A DNA stretch of 64,000 nucleotides from Pterois miles (GCA_947000775.1 CAMQGK010000334.1:2234001-2298000); one strand, 5' to 3'. Counted from the first letter of the stretch, positions 37,761 through 52,121 are shown. Notes: generated from the letters alone by a model not told the origin. Translations and numbers: made by a program.

Positions 37761-40333
37761 CAATAATGCAATCACACCAGTGACTCTGTATACTGGCCAT
37801 ACAGGGAGGAGGGATGTGCTGGTGTGTGTTAAGGGCCAGACTGTTACCTGCCTCATGAATTGTAGGACTTATGGATGCATCTTATTTGTGTGTGAGTGGT
37901 GCTGGGCCAGCTGGGAGTTGTGGTCAGGGGAGGAGAGCGCTGGTGTGTTTGGGGTTTGAACATCGGCGGCCTCGGCGGGACAGTTTGCTGATTTGGCTCA
38001 CAGCTTCGTGGCTAAACCACCAAGACTTTAAAACAACGCTCACTGACAGGGGGGACGGAGCCATAACTGCTTCATTTAATAATGTCCTTGTGTAAATATT
38101 GAACAGTCCTAAAAACACACCATACACTTCAGACAGATACAGCTAGAGACCAGCTGGTGAATATAGCGAAGCATTTTGCAGCTAAACAGAGTTTGTAGAG
38201 ACTAAAATATATTAGAATAGGATGAATATTGGAGTTACGTTCATCAGGTGGATAGAAACACAACTCCAGGGTGGATTTAGTGATTTGGGGGCAAATGGGA
38301 AAATGCTGTACTCCTACTCCTACTACTTTATTTTATACTCTTTCTCTAACTGGCAATGTTTGTATTGGCAGAAGTAGTGCTCAAAATGTTTCTGTAGTAA
38401 TAGTACATAAGGGATAATGTACAGGTCATTGTTGTGAAAGAAACCCCAACAGGGTGATGCAAAGCTCCAATTTCAGATCTCTGTAAGTTTCACTTTTGCC
38501 ATTCATATGTATGGGGTTTCTCATTGCAGATATCTACAATTAATTTGCAGATATCCGCAATTTGGCAACTGATTTATGACGTGTTGTAATTCCAGTTTCA
38601 GACATCGACAATTTAATTCTGACTTATATAGTCGATAGTGTTGTGTCCAGCTCAGAGAATGGCTCGTTTTGATTGAAATGACATTGTAGCTTGTTGTCTA
38701 CCTTACTACGGTTAGAAAGAGATCGTCTGTGTTTTAATAGTGTTTCATTTAGGAGTTATTGATGAGAAAAGTTAGAATATGTGAATATCTTTCCAACTTT
38801 ACTGAGCTATCGAAGTCAGGGCAAGTTTCTGCTAACACCGTCCAAATGCTTTGTTGGGCTGATATCCAGTGGGAGGCCTTACACAAGCAACATCATGCAC
38901 AACAATTCAGACTTGTCATAATGACGTTTGAGATATCTGTAGCTGTTATTTTCAGATGGTCAGAATTTACAGATATCACAGTGTTATTACGACCAGTCAA
39001 AACACCGTTGCAGATATCGCTAATGTTAGTTCCAGAGAGTCAAGCTTAGGTATTAAATGCTAAAACACCTTGCCATAATGGGGAGGTTAGCTAACCCGAC
39101 ATGCTGACCCTGGACTCTCTCAATGGTGCCTTTGCCTAAAATTCCAGCAACTTGCTGAATACAATGTTATCACTACCAAAACTATTACTAGAAAAAAAAT
39201 AAATAAAAACAAAGCCCAAGTTGTTATAAAGCAGAATTATCCTGTAAGTGTCTTTCTTGCTTTCCCTCTTTGTTTTGAAGAAAAGCACACAGGGAGTTGA
39301 TAACCTAGAGATGATGTTACAGAACAATGGATGAATAAGCACATAGTTTCTACAAGGTCTCTGTGTGCTGTTACATGCCTGTACATGTGTGTGTGTGTGC
39401 ACTTAAAGGCCAACATGTTTTCGTCATGAGCTCAAGGATGCACCAGTTGACGACATCAACACTCTCTTCTTCTTCTTCTCCACCTCCACAAAACAAGTGG
39501 CGGATAAAAACCCTTTTTCATGAATTTTTCAGACGAGCGGTGCTTCTCGGGCTGAAGAGCCTCTCCCGTACAGTCAGCTCATGCATTTTTAACGAGGAGA
39601 AACACGCCGGACAAAATGCCACGGATTTAAAGTGCAGGTGTAAGGGTGGCTGACCTGGTGTCTTACTATTTTCACAATTCACGCATTTCTTTTTAAACGG
39701 CCCGACTTGGGAGCCGGTGATGAATCATGGGGAGAATTGAAATGGTGGCGTGAAACATGGGGAAACAGGACAAAACATCCTCAAGACACGACAAGACAAG
39801 ACATCCTCTATACATACTAGCAGAGCTTATTGGTTTGGTAAATTTACTCTGAAACTACCAGTGTCTGTAATGATATCTGTGAACTCTTTACTCTCAGCCA
39901 TGTTGATTTGAATTTCAGGGTGCTGATTGTAGATAATTGCGTGCAGATGATATCATGATGACTGTGTGATTAGGCTCTAATTGCTGAACAACTTACTTAA
40001 ATGGTTTTTTTTTTATTATTTTTAATGTCACTAATGAAGCAAATCCAAATGTCTTGCTAGTATGTGCACTAATACTGATACCTGTGGATGCACTGAGAGC
40101 TTAGTTAAAGTGGCAGTCCTTATGATTTCAGTCCTGGTTGATTTACAATTTTATTTGGGTGAAAATGATAAAACTGTGCTCAGAGTTTAACATCTGTTTG
40201 TTGATATATGAGCACAGAAATAGATTAGAAAAAATTCAGTTTGTGTATGCAAGCATCAGGTTTTCAAACTTCTGTGCATTGTTCCTTTAAAACTGTAATT
40301 TTCCAGGAATGCCATCACAAACACCCATTTTAT

Positions 40334-40358
40334 AATAATAATAATAATAATAATAATG
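40334..40358. repeat. (AAT)n microsatellite
   Basis: About eight AAT units. Confidence 0.9.
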
Positions 40359-41223
40359 ATAAAATTGTAATTCTTTCATCAATGGAAGAGTCTCAGTCAC
40401 CATTATGTTACCACATACCTCAAAATCATCAATCATTTTTCAAGTAATAACTCTCATATACTGCTTCTGGCTTCTTTAATATGATAATTTACTGCGTATC
40501 TCTCTTTATGACATTCAATATTTTAAGGTTTTGGTCAGACAGGGCATTTGAAGATGTTGTCTTGGATTATTAAACTTTCCATTTTTACCACAAAACAGCA
40601 ATGAAAGTTCAGCACATGTCCACATGTATAGTCTTTGTACCTGATTTATTATCTAAGCTTTTGGTCACTTTCTCTGATATATATTTTTTTCAATTTATAG
40701 ACCGAAGACCGAAGAAAATAATTGGCATAAGTTGCAGCCATAGACGTGTTATTTGCACCATTTGTTTGTATGTTTTTGAGTCATTTGTTTCTAAACGTCT
40801 CAGCTATTATTTCCTGCTGCTGCACTCAGGTTAATTATATTCTTTTGATTGAGAAGAAAGCACATGTTTTTCCTCACGCTCAGGGAAGGAAGGGATGCAT
40901 TCACTAAATAAGGGAAAAATGACTCCCTGATGCTAAAGGAAAGATGGGAATTTCTCCTTCATTTCCTCCTCAGTATCCACACATCTTCTCTCTGCTCTCC
41001 TGCCTCTTTGCCTTTGCTTTTCCATGACGTCTTCTCCACTTGTCCCCTTTCTCCTCTGGCTCCACCCCTGTCCCTGACTCTTCATCTTCCCCTCTGCTTC
41101 CATATCTTTGCTATTAAAACAACTAAATTATTAAACCTATAGTGATAATCAATCAATAACACTCTTTCTTAGAGGGATAGACCTCTTAATAATTGACTAA
41201 TCCTGAGGGGACCTCTGCCCCTA

Positions 41224-41225
<2 letters not shown>

Positions 41226-41318
<93 letters not shown>

Positions 41319-41338
41319 CGTGTGTGTGTGTGTTTGTG
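41226..41338. repeat. (GT)n microsatellite, interrupted
   Basis: About 113 bp of GT with several GC interruptions (gtgcgtgcgtgtgcg and again near the right end). It is the longest GT tract in the window and the source of several overlapping false frames. Confidence 0.95.
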
Positions 41339-42399
41339 CATGCGTACAGCCCCTCAGAAGGGTCCATCCATTTGCATTCGTGTGCACCTGCATGTCCTTA
41401 TTGTTCGCTTTGATCGTGGCGAGTGTTATTGAGGTAGACTGGCTCTGATGAGGGTCATGGAGGACTCATTAAACCCTTAACTCTCATTTCTAGGGACGAA
41501 GGTAAAGACAGCGCCATCAACGGATGTAATTAGAATGACTGAGCCACAGGTGCAAAAAGGGAAAACAAACATCATTCATCTTACTCATTTATGGTGATTC
41601 ATATACGTTTAAATCTTTCAACCCTCTACCTCTCTGTACATATTTCAACCTCTGAAGCCAGACTGTCCTCATTTATCCAGTTAGTGTGGACACAGAAAAG
41701 CGACCGATTTCCGAAGTAATGTCCTACATGCGTCCAGTGAAGCCAAACTTTACAGATCCTTTTCTATGAAGGATGGAGGCCCTTCAGATTCTTGATAAGG
41801 TTGTGAGATTCAAGTCAAATCAATTGGGTGTAATTAAATGTTTTCATTTTACAGTTGCTGATTTTATCATTTACTACTGATCGTATCATTTTGCTTTATT
41901 GCTTGGCGCCTACGTTGTAGAGATGGAGAACATTTGTCATTCACAAGTGAGCTCTATGTTGCAGCCACTACTTCACTTTAAAGCAGCACTAATGAAAACC
42001 TTTATGTTAACAGTGAAAACAAGACAACATCATAACATCCAGTCGTTTACAAGTCTGCCCAGCGGTTCTGTCCAAAGTGTCTCAGGCTATAGTGCTGCCT
42101 AAACCTCACTCAGATCAGCTGTGCCCGGCTGTTTGTCACTGACTCTAACTTCCCGTTCAACCACAACTTGCCTTTTTTATATTACTTTTGTGTTTCTGTA
42201 CCGATTAAACAAACATGACATAATCTTTTAATTACAGTGATAAGATTTACAGGTGCTGGTAGGCATATTTTATACCAGGTTATGTGTTTCCCAATGTTTT
42301 CAGTCTTTATGCGAAGGAAATTGCTCACTTGGTGCATACGCCAAAAAAGTTGTCTCTCTTAGGGGTTTGCTTCCAGGGTATATGGCCCACTGAATATGT

Positions 42400-42775
42400 G
42401 CAGCAGTGTTTCTCCCGCTGGCCCTGCCCACGATCGCCCGCTCAGCCCATAGACTTTATGCTGTGATGAAATCGCAGATTTTTAAATCACTTTTCTGGGC
42501 TTGAGGAAAGTTTTACAAATATAAAACTTCCATGGATCAAATATTCAGAATAGAAAGAGTCACAATCAACATTGATTACAGTTTCTGTAAGTTTCCCGTG
42601 AACAGTTTTATAGACATCTATGGGGAAAATGCTTTTTGGGCCGCAGGGTGACGTTTCACTGCAATATCATGAGTGGCCACTGGAAAAAACTGGAAGCAAG
42701 GCTAAGCGGCGGCGCTGTATCGGCGGCGCTGTATCGGCGGCGCTGTATCGGCGGCGCTGTAGGTTTTAATATACA
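42400..42775 (+). repeat. Dispersed repeat ending in a 14-bp minisatellite
   Basis: The phrases cagcccatagactttatgct, tctatggggaaaatgctttt and tggaaaaaactggaagcaag lead to cggcgctgta and ttaatatacatccatgctaa. The last part resembles 45475-45515 (agcgctgtatccagttctct, taatacatccatg), so both are copies of one family. In this copy the GC-rich end is amplified four times. Confidence 0.55.
42707..42762. repeat. 14-bp minisatellite, four copies
   Basis: The unit CGGCGGCGCTGTAT is repeated at 42707, 42721, 42735 and 42749 with no mismatches until the last base, which is G instead of T. It is the most GC-rich spot in an AT-rich neighbourhood. Confidence 0.9.
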
Positions 42776-44135
42776 TCCATGCTAACACGTGCAGTATCGA
42801 TCTCCTCATCCCACAAGCATATATTCCATTAAAATGAACTAATTAATTTGTTAATTTTGTCCAGCATATGTACATAGTGCTTTGAGTGTTTGCCTTGTGA
42901 ATGAGCGATGCCCCAGCTCTGCTTATGGTATTGCCAGGTTGGTGTATTGTATTACGTGTTCAGTGGAGCTTGTTGTATCACACACACTCTGATGTATTGT
43001 GGCTCCTGTGAGTCTTTGCTCTTAACATACCAAAGTGCTTTGAAGCTCTTTCAGTCAGGAATTCACCCCTCATCCCGTCTCTGCCTTCTGCATCGATAAC
43101 AACTCTCCTGTCAATTGCAGCAGTCGAGTACTGGCTGCCTGCCTCAATCCTTAAATTGCCTCCTAAATCTTGGAGGAGGGTCACATAACAGCTTTTTTTC
43201 TGCTGATGGGATTGGGAGCTACGTATTACCTTGACAGTCACTCAGTCAACTGTCGGGGTTGTGCAGGAGGTCACATATTTCAGCCTTTGGTGGATTACAG
43301 ATGTTTTGACTGACAGCTAAGGGATGAGACAAAGCATTAGCAGAAACAATGTCACTGTTTTTTAAAAAAAAAAAAAAAACACCAGAGGAAACCAGAATTT
43401 ACCTCCCTATCTACAGCCATGTTGAATTAAAAAGAAAGGGAAAAAAATTGCCATTACGTGTTTAAACTTTAAAAAGATGTTTTGATTGATTGGTCAGGTC
43501 AGGGCCTTAAACAACCTGCCTGTCACCTGTCACACACCTGATTTCCCAACAGCCTCCTCATTGCTGCTGAATGATCGTCCATTTAAGATTCCTCCATCAT
43601 CCATCTCTCCACTGACAATTACCCCTCCATCAATTAAAGAGGAAGATATAATAAGCACATGCACATAAAGGATGTTGTAAAAACTGACTTTGAATAATTT
43701 ATTCTGTTTGCACTTTTACATTAACAGTTTGGATGCATACATACAGTAAATGATGATGCCTGAAAGCACATCGCACAGCAGCTGGTTTAAGAAAATACAT
43801 GTAAATAGACAGCAAGTGAAGAAAACATCTTCACCAATTTGGCAAACATATGAAGCATAACAAAACCAACCACAAACAGACAACATAACCAAATACAGAC
43901 TTTTATTGAATTTGACTGTGGTTGGAAAATTGAGCAAATTTGTTTGTTTTAACATCCTGAATACATTTTTCAGACAGCATTGCAGGTATCAGCTGTATAT
44001 TTAAAGTAAGTAATGTACAGACATACATTTACCAAACAACCAGTTAGTCTTCATTGTCTTTTCTCTGGTAAAACTGAAATCTCACCTTTGTAATGCTTGT
44101 AATAATTTGTCCTCGAGCGTGGAATGGGCATAGAC

Positions 44136-44420
44136 TTGGGCTGTTAATAACCGATAACCAGTATTAAGCATTTTAACTGTTAACGTTATCGGTTAAGAAA
44201 TATTAATTCAGACAATTGCTATTGTTAATGCCGATAGACAGAGTGTTGTTATGCCGGGCAGACACACAGCTGACAACCCGCTGAACTAAACTAAACTGGC
44301 TGCATGTCCACGACACCACACGCTGCGCCGTGGCTGCTAACGCTCCTGACGGTGAACTGCTGACTCAGCTGTCTGTTGTGCTCATATACTGCAGCTGGCG
44401 CACCTCTGCAGAAGAGGAAA
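44136..44420 (+). mobile_element. hAT-like repeat remnant
   Basis: The start gggctgttaataaccgataa, followed by ccagtattaagc and taacgttatcggttaagaaa, resembles the common fish repeat that begins TAGGGCTGTTAACGGTTAACCG. No coding sequence; the right boundary is uncertain. Confidence 0.45.
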
Positions 44421-44429
44421 TTAGCATCC

Positions 44430-45515
44430 CTATTGTAGACTGTATAAGAGGTGGACATAATCACCATGACGTCACTCATTGGTTTGTAGATCTCGAGTTC
44501 AGTATTTTGGCCGTCACCAGCTTGGTTTTTTGCAACCAGAGGGGACATGAGTGGGTGGAGCTACTTTTTAGGCAAACAAACAGGTTATAATTAACATTCC
44601 TGAACTGAAAACACACTGTGAAAGGATTAAAGTTGAATAATGAAAACATGGACAACTCCCAGAAAGGACAACACTGTGATAGCGACCTGTCAATCACAAG
44701 GTAGCCACACCTTAAAGCATCCCCTGCTTTATGGTCTAGTTGACTCTAAATGGGACCATAATTTACTAAATGAACATCATGCTGTAATGAAGAAGACTTG
44801 AAACTAGCAAATGAGACCTTAAACTCATGTTTACAATGTTTGCTGAAGTTATAAATCAAACGAGAAGTAGGCTCATTTTCTCATAGACTTCTATACAATC
44901 AGACTTCGTTTTGCAACCAGAGGAGTCGCCCCCTGCTGGCTGTTAGAAAGAATGCAAGTTTAAGGCACTTCTGCATTGGCTTCACTTTTCAGACCTAGAG
45001 GTAGCCCACTGGGAATGGGCTTAATGCTGCCCCTTGTGGTCCTTGGGAGGAGAAAAAGCCGCCACTATATACCAACTGCTGTACACAAGTAGATGTTTTG
45101 TGCCCTCCGGTCTGGGGCCATTACTGCTTGTCACCACGCCCTAAGGAAGAGCGCTGGACTTCTGCATCAATAACGTGATGCCACTGGCCCCAAAAAATAC
45201 TTTTTCCCATAGACTTACATTGGGAAAGAGATGTCTGTAATTCAGCAGGTATTTGAACACTCTAATGACCCTTATTTAATTCATTAAGTCCAAAAAGTTG
45301 TAAAATTCACTAATAGCTGAAGCAGTTGGAAGGCAGGGTCAAAAGAAAACACTGGCGCATTTGCTCTGTGGGCTCCATGAATACGGAAGATTCGGGTAAT
45401 TTTATACCCAGCAGTCAAACCATTTTGGTTTCATACCCCACTGAGCAACTTTTATAGAAATGAACAGGGCTCTGCCTCCAGCGCTGTATCCAGTTCTCTT
45501 AATACATCCATGTTG
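44430..45515 (+). repeat. Cluster of dispersed repeats
   Basis: Two related stretches. About 44430-45010 has gacgtcactcattggtttgt and gtcgccccctgctggctgtt, then aggcacttctgcattggctt. About 45115-45515 has ttttcccatagacttacatt and gcgctgtatccagttctctt. Relatives occur at 5560-6245, 21541-22590 and 42400-42775. Non-coding. Confidence 0.5.
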
Positions 45516-47212
45516 GTACAGCCCAAAGAGGCAAATACACCACACTAGAAACCTTACTTGGACACAACGGTCACTTTTATGGTTTATATTAAGTGTTCAA
45601 ATCACATTTTTTGTTCAGTTTTACAAGAGAAAAGACTTAAAAGACAAAGACTAACTGGTTGGCAAATGCACATCTGGTTAACCCCCATTACAGAGCAGCA
45701 TGCAGCCACTTCACTGAGCTTTTCTACGGGACTAACACAGCCTGTGTCACACTAAGTCGTGGAGTGACTGTCTAATGGAGAAAGTGACTCCATCAGTTAC
45801 TAATATGGCAACAACATTGTTTTTTTTTTGTGTGTGTGTGTGTGGGTCCTGGAAACTGTTTTGTACCTTAATTTGGTTTTGGTCTGGGCACCTTGAAGCC
45901 ATTTGTATTTGCTTGTGTTTTGCCAATGTAGTGAAAAAAGCATGTGGGTACAGAGAGCAGGACGCAGCGAGATCACTGCACTCATAGTGTATCTATAGCA
46001 GACGTACTTTAACTTACATATTAATCACACTCCTGAGACACAGTGTGTGTGCCAGTCTGTCTGTGTCTGTCTCTCTCTGGATCCATCATCACCACTCACT
46101 CTCAGTTTCACCACGTTCATTAGGACCTCGTTTACCGTGCTGTCTCTACCCCGTCGTCCCATGAACTTGCAACGCTTTATGCTTTACGTTAAGTGAGTGT
46201 GTACATGGTGTGTTTAGTGCGTCCCTGTGTTAAGATGAAGGTTATGGCTGTTGACCTTGCTGGCATCCGTTCATTGACGTCCCCAAGTCGCCTCTGTGTG
46301 GGGTCTGACTGGACGCTGACACAGGACTATCAGAGCTCGCTGTCTCTTTGTCTTTTCTTTCACCATCTCTCTCTCTCTTTGACACAAGAGCTGCCCCTTC
46401 CTTTCTTCTCACTTTCTCAGCATCTTTTTCTTCCTGTTATTTCTCCTCTTTCCTCTGGACAATATTTGCCCTCTGTGTAATTGAGATGCGGGAAACCTTC
46501 AGGTAAAATAAATGTATGTGGATGAAGTCTCTAAATTCCTCCATGTGTATTTTGACATGAGAGCACTATCAGGAACTTTGTTCCTGTTGAGAAATATATT
46601 CTCTTTGACACTTGCTGTCTAAATTATTGAAAACAAGCTGATCCTGAATGACACTGGATTTTAGATTTATTTCCAAGCTGTACAGAACAGCGTGTTATGT
46701 CTTTCTTCACACCTGTGTGCCTCTGAATCTGTCTATAATTGATGCGCAGCTCTGGAGAATCCGCATACTTTTCCCTCTTCTTGCAGAAAGACACAACACG
46801 ATTTGGCATAGAGGTGGTTTTTTTTTTGTTCATCTAGTATCTCCAGAGTTCTGTCTATGGAGCAATACACGGTGTACTTCCTGTTTCCTGCTTCGCTGGC
46901 CAATGATAACCTGATACGCCCTGGAGAGAGCTGCGGGGCCGTTAAGGGGGGAAGTCGAGGAAAAGAGGCAAAGGCTGAGATAGGAAAGAAGTGGAAAGAG
47001 ATGGGTGGTAAAGTGATGCTGTATTTTACTGCATGTTAAAAAATGGCTCAACATATACAGAAGAAATGACCGAATCAGTTTCTATTGTGCTGATAAAACG
47101 AGCAGGAGCTCTTTGAAATGATATCATACAGACTTTGTGGGTCTGAGCCACTATCTCTGCATCCAACCTCCTGAGGACACAATGCTGTTCGTTATTCAAT
47201 TCGTTTTAATTG

Positions 47213-47450
47213 GTTTCAAGTCTGTCTCATTTGCATATGCATGCTAAGAGGGCATCTTATTGGAGGAGAGGTGGGAATGGAAATGGGCTGAAAAGTGCCC
47301 AGAGAGAGACACACAGAGACACAGAAAGAGAGAGAGAGGTGTATAAAGAAAGGCTAAAAGGAGGAATGAATGAACAAACAAGTGAATAACAGACGGGATG
47401 TGAGTAAGTGCTTCTAGAAAAATCAGTCTCTCTGGTTACCACGGCAACGA
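47213..47450. promoter_or_regulatory. Candidate regulatory element with octamer and RFX motifs
   Basis: An octamer-type POU site (ATTTGCATATGCAT, about 47229-47242) lies 200 bp from a near-perfect RFX X-box, GTTACCACGGCAAC, at 47435-47448. The motifs are seen in the sequence; function is inferred. Chance occurrence is possible for single motifs in 36 kb of intergenic DNA. Confidence 0.25.
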
Positions 47451-48569
47451 GAGGTGCAAGTTGGCTCTGCTCCCTACGTAACCAATTATGTCGTGTGTGT
47501 GTGTATGTGTGTGTGTGCGTATCTACTATCTAGGGCTATTCATATGCAAAAGAGAAAAATGGGTCCATGTGAGCGTCTGTGAAAATGTTTGCAGGGCATT
47601 TGATTTGATGTGTTTGCATCTGTCATCTGTGTCAAGCTGTCTTCTGTCGGTTTATCACCAGCTGCGATTTTTGTCCAACACACACACGCACACACGCACA
47701 CACGCACACACACACACAAGTGAACAAAACCCACCATGTTCGCCCTGTTGTGTTGGAAGACTGTTTACAAAAAGCTGCACAGAAGGGTTTGTAGCTTTAC
47801 AAGGACTCAGTTAGAAGTGACTCCCCCTAGTGACAGATGCCACCTATGACACACCGGAGTGTAAGCATTAGATTAGATATTAAAGGGACACACCGCAGAT
47901 TTTAGACACGACTCTCATGTTACTCTATGTTACATGAGTGTTATTAACTGGAGGTGTCAGGTTAGAAACAACTGGACATTTAGGAAGGGCAGGGAGGGTC
48001 TGGTGAAAGATGTTATTGAGTTGCATTATAGGAATTGTAGTCTTTTTTTGACTTTGACTCATACAGGAGACTAAAAGTCAAGATATTTTGTTGTCCCCTG
48101 CTGATTTTTATCAGTCTTAAGTGCAGTATTAAATTATTGGAGTACTCACTTAAACATCTATGCAGACATAGTTTTGTTAGGCTTGAAATCACTGACAACA
48201 TTCAGTGAACCATTGCTTTCACTTCACAACAAGTCACTGCCAGGCACTTACCATCAGTCTCAGCCATTTATCAGTTTTTCCACACTTACTGATGACCCAG
48301 AGATACCAAGGCTCACAAGCCTTGTCAGAAGTGGGGCCCAACCATTTGTTAACTTTCACAGAGATAAACGAAACAATTATTTTGGACCCGCCAAATTTTT
48401 AAAAAATGATTAATTCACAATCATAGTTTTTTTTTTTTTTTTCAGGAAGCGCTGTACTTGTATTTGGCACGTTTCTAAAGATCAGATTGTTTTAAAAAAA
48501 TATTGGTCCACATAAAAATGTAACCAATAACAGAGAACAAGAGAGATGCCTCTTTGCTCTTCTCATTTT

Positions 48570-48870
48570 CAGGATTTACTGATTACTTTTAAAGCACTCC
48601 ATAGTTTGGCTCCTGCATATTGTACATTAGTCAGCTGTGTCTTTACCTCAGGTTCTGCAACACAACTGTTTGTATTTCCCCAATTTGAAATGAAATGACT
48701 GTGTATTTGCTGTAAGGACCTCAAACTCTGAAACATCCTCTCTGTTAAAATTTGTCCTGAGAGATTTTCTTTTGATGTAAACCTAAAAACATTTTCATAA
48801 ACTAACATTACAGCGCTGGGCAGTCTTTCTGAGCCCTGTCTCATTTAACTCTTGATTATTTTGTGTCATC
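48570..48870 (+). pseudogene. LINE reverse-transcriptase tail remnant (possible)
   Basis: Conceptual + strand translation gives FKALHSLAPAY, then after frameshifts and stops LKLWN and a C-terminal FSFDVNLKTF. This recalls the end of fish non-LTR retrotransposon polyproteins (FKALHGLAPxYL, PKLWNxLP, FKxxLKTHLF). The frame is broken in several places. The call rests on a loose match, and the complementary strand frame is a shadow. Confidence 0.4.
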
Positions 48871-50700
48871 GTTACAGACCAAATCTCCTTGTCTCCATGA
48901 TCATTTTTATGGATTCAAGTCAGTTTTAAAAGATCAGTAGCACTCATGGTCAACGCATTTGCTTCTAAATTCATTTACTTTTTGATTATTTTGATGGTTT
49001 TGGAAACTCATACCTGCTCATCTTAACTAACGTGTGACAGTTGTCTCTGTCTGTTTATTTTTGTATTCATTTCTATCATGAAAGTGATTTTTGATCTTTA
49101 TGAGACTTTTACCTGGGGAACAAGCAACTGGGGAACTTTTACCTGAACAGGGAAGGGAACAGCCAAATATCGTAGGATTGGATGGGGAAAAAAATCCTGT
49201 GATTGGTGTCAGGCTGAAACATGGTGTGTATAGGTTTGAATTTCCTACTTATAGTGCGAGTGGCACCATTTTTAACCGTTCAACCATCTTTAAAAGCACT
49301 TCTCCCTCTCGTAATGTGTAACAGCTTATATTGCTTAACTCTTTAGTGAGGACCTCTGATGCTGAATTACAATGAGATCTCTCTCTCTCCACACACAGTT
49401 TTTCCAGTCTTGTGTGCTGCTGTGACATGCAGCCTATACACACACGTCTTTGTCAGGCCGTTCTTTGTGGACTTGTACCTTTTCATTGGAGCCATTCTGT
49501 CCCTCAGTGGGACCACCAGTGAGTTAGACAAGCTGCCAAGTCGGACACTGGCACTAATTGGCCACGCTATTAGAGGCCTACAGAGCCACACTTTGACTAC
49601 AGAAATGAGCTGGTCGGTGTGAGGATAGAGGCTGGGCACGCTGCCTGCATGAATGCATGAGACGGAGGGACAGAGATTTCTAATTAGGGGTCTCTGATGA
49701 ACATGAGAAACCTACAGAGGCAGTTCAAAATCCTCCACCCTGCAACACACGCACACTCTAACCACAGTTAATTGGTGGGTTGGTGCTGGTGTTTGTGGTG
49801 GTGGTTGGAGGTCTTTTGTCTGATGCACTTCAGCTGCTCTGATTGACAGCAGTGACAGGAAGTGAGGGCGTGGGGATAAGAGAGGAATAGAGCTTTTTCT
49901 CTCCCCGCTGCCTTCCTCAGATTAACATTCTCCTCCACCTCTCCAAATTCCTCTCGTCCTTTCTTCCGCTCTCTCTCTATATTCTCTCTGCCATGTCTTG
50001 CTTTCCTCTTCTTCTGCATCCTTCTGCCCATTTATATCTATTCAGCATCATACAGTACTTCCTTTAAAAACATGTGCTTGTGCTGGCTTTTTGTTTGTCC
50101 CCTTCTCGCCTTGTTCATTTCCTCAGAAGCAAAAGATTAGGTTACTCGGGAGGCACTTAAGCAGCGGAGGTACACAGCTAAACAAATGCTTATACAACTG
50201 TGCTACTGACATGAAGTGATTGAGTGTCTACTTATGCTCTATTAGCCTAGAAATAAATCAACTCCAACCGAACCCAGACAGAGCTCTGTAGACTGATACC
50301 AGCGACGTTACACGTTTCAGGGGTTAATTGTCAGGTTCATGTCGTAGTTTTGATAGAAACTACCACTCCTGATGGCTTCTGTGAAGAAATCAAATCATTT
50401 TCTAGTCCTCAGGACTGAGTGGAGAGCTGCTGCGCACCAGGAGGTTGATTGAGGATAAAACATTACATCATCAGATTTTTGCAGCCTCTTCTCTCTGGAT
50501 TTAACTGCTGCCTGGAAACTAAAACATTATCTCTTCATCACCTGCAAAAATACTCACACATTAAAGAAGAATAACCTCCCCTTCTGTTTCTGCAGAGAGC
50601 AAGATCTACAGATCTATAGATATATAGATCTATAGATAGATACTGTAGACATACAGATAGACATACTGAATGTATATACCGTATATGTAACATATTATTA

Positions 50701-50990
<290 letters not shown>

Positions 50991-51632
50991 GTACTTGGTG
51001 GTTTTGTTGAGTAGGGATAGTAACACACTTTTTAACTCAGACTGCTGAAGCCTCACATTAGCTTTGGCTGAACACTGACATTTGTTTGCCCACAGTGAGG
51101 ACTGTGGATTTTGTCCCCCATCATTTCCACTAAAATGGCTTTAGGAAGAGATCTTTTCAGTATGGACAGGAGGAACAATTACAGCAGCCAACAGTGCTTC
51201 AGATATACATATGGCCAATAGTTAGCCATCACATTACTTATACTGTATCTACACATAACCATATTCCCTGTATGCCTAAACTTTTGTCCCAGTTATGTGA
51301 ACATTTCTCTCATCGGGTAACTGTAGAGAAACAGCTACAACGCTGGACAGCCTTAAGGATATTGAAAACATGAGTGACTGCTTAAACAAAATCCAGTTTA
51401 ACTAAATGAGCTAAACCAACAGAAACTAAAGGTGAAAGCAAAACTATGAAAATAAGACCCAGATCGTAAGGAAAACATTTTCCCTGTTAATATTTTTGGT
51501 TTGATCTGCCAATCACAGCTCTTTCTCCCCATAACTCAGTTAGGATCCATTACAGTAAAGTTTGAGAGAAAGATCCTCACGAGGAATGTTTAAGAAAAAT
51601 AAAATACAGCAAACACTTAACGACATTCACAT

Positions 51633-51638
51633 TTTATT
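51633..51638 (-). terminator. agtpbp1: Candidate polyadenylation signal for agtpbp1
   Basis: The minus strand reads gggaaataaaatgtgaatgt, then gttaagtgtttgctgtattt. AATAAA is therefore followed by TG/T-rich sequence. This would give a 3' UTR of about 2 kb. A second minus-strand AATAAA is at 52555-52560, with poorer downstream sequence. Confidence 0.35.
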
Positions 51639-51820
51639 TCCCATGTTTCCACTCTCCAATTTTCTGCATTACAGTCAACTTAAAATGAGTCGCTATCACG
51701 GCGTGTTTACCTCAAAACGAACATAAAACAAAAGTATCCCGACATAAACTGCTACGGACAAACAGAAACATATAACAGCATACGCAGTTCTCATAGGGAG
51801 AATATCTCACATCATATATC

Positions 51821-51825
<5 letters not shown>

Positions 51826-51866
<41 letters not shown>
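51826..51866. repeat. (CA)n microsatellite
   Basis: About 41 bp of CA. It lies within the probable agtpbp1 3' UTR or its flank. Confidence 0.95.
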
Positions 51867-51868
<2 letters not shown>

Positions 51869-52073
51869 CCAGAGCAGTGACCTCCCTGGGTTTGTAAGTT
51901 GTTCATGAGTAAAATGTGAAAGGGAAGTAGGGCCAAGAGAAACAAGGGAATGAAAGAGGTTAGAGGGGAGGAGAGAGGGAAAATGATTGGGTAAGGAGGA
52001 GTGAGGGGATAATCAAATTGAAAAAAGAAACACACTGTAAGAGCATTAGCTGAGTTGAATAATGGAATAACTC

Positions 52074-52075
<2 letters not shown>

Positions 52076-52120
<45 letters not shown>
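52076..52120. repeat. (CA)n microsatellite
   Basis: About 45 bp of CA, 210 bp from the previous array. Confidence 0.95.

Positions 52121-52121
<1 letters not shown>

Noticed and set aside
41193..41448. Overlapping Cys-Val and Thr-His frames on both strands
   Set aside because: Artefacts of the interrupted GT array. The same applies at 1044-1382, 4641-5273, 7310-7713, 17749-18052, 19153-19526, 51823-52119 and 61340-61490.
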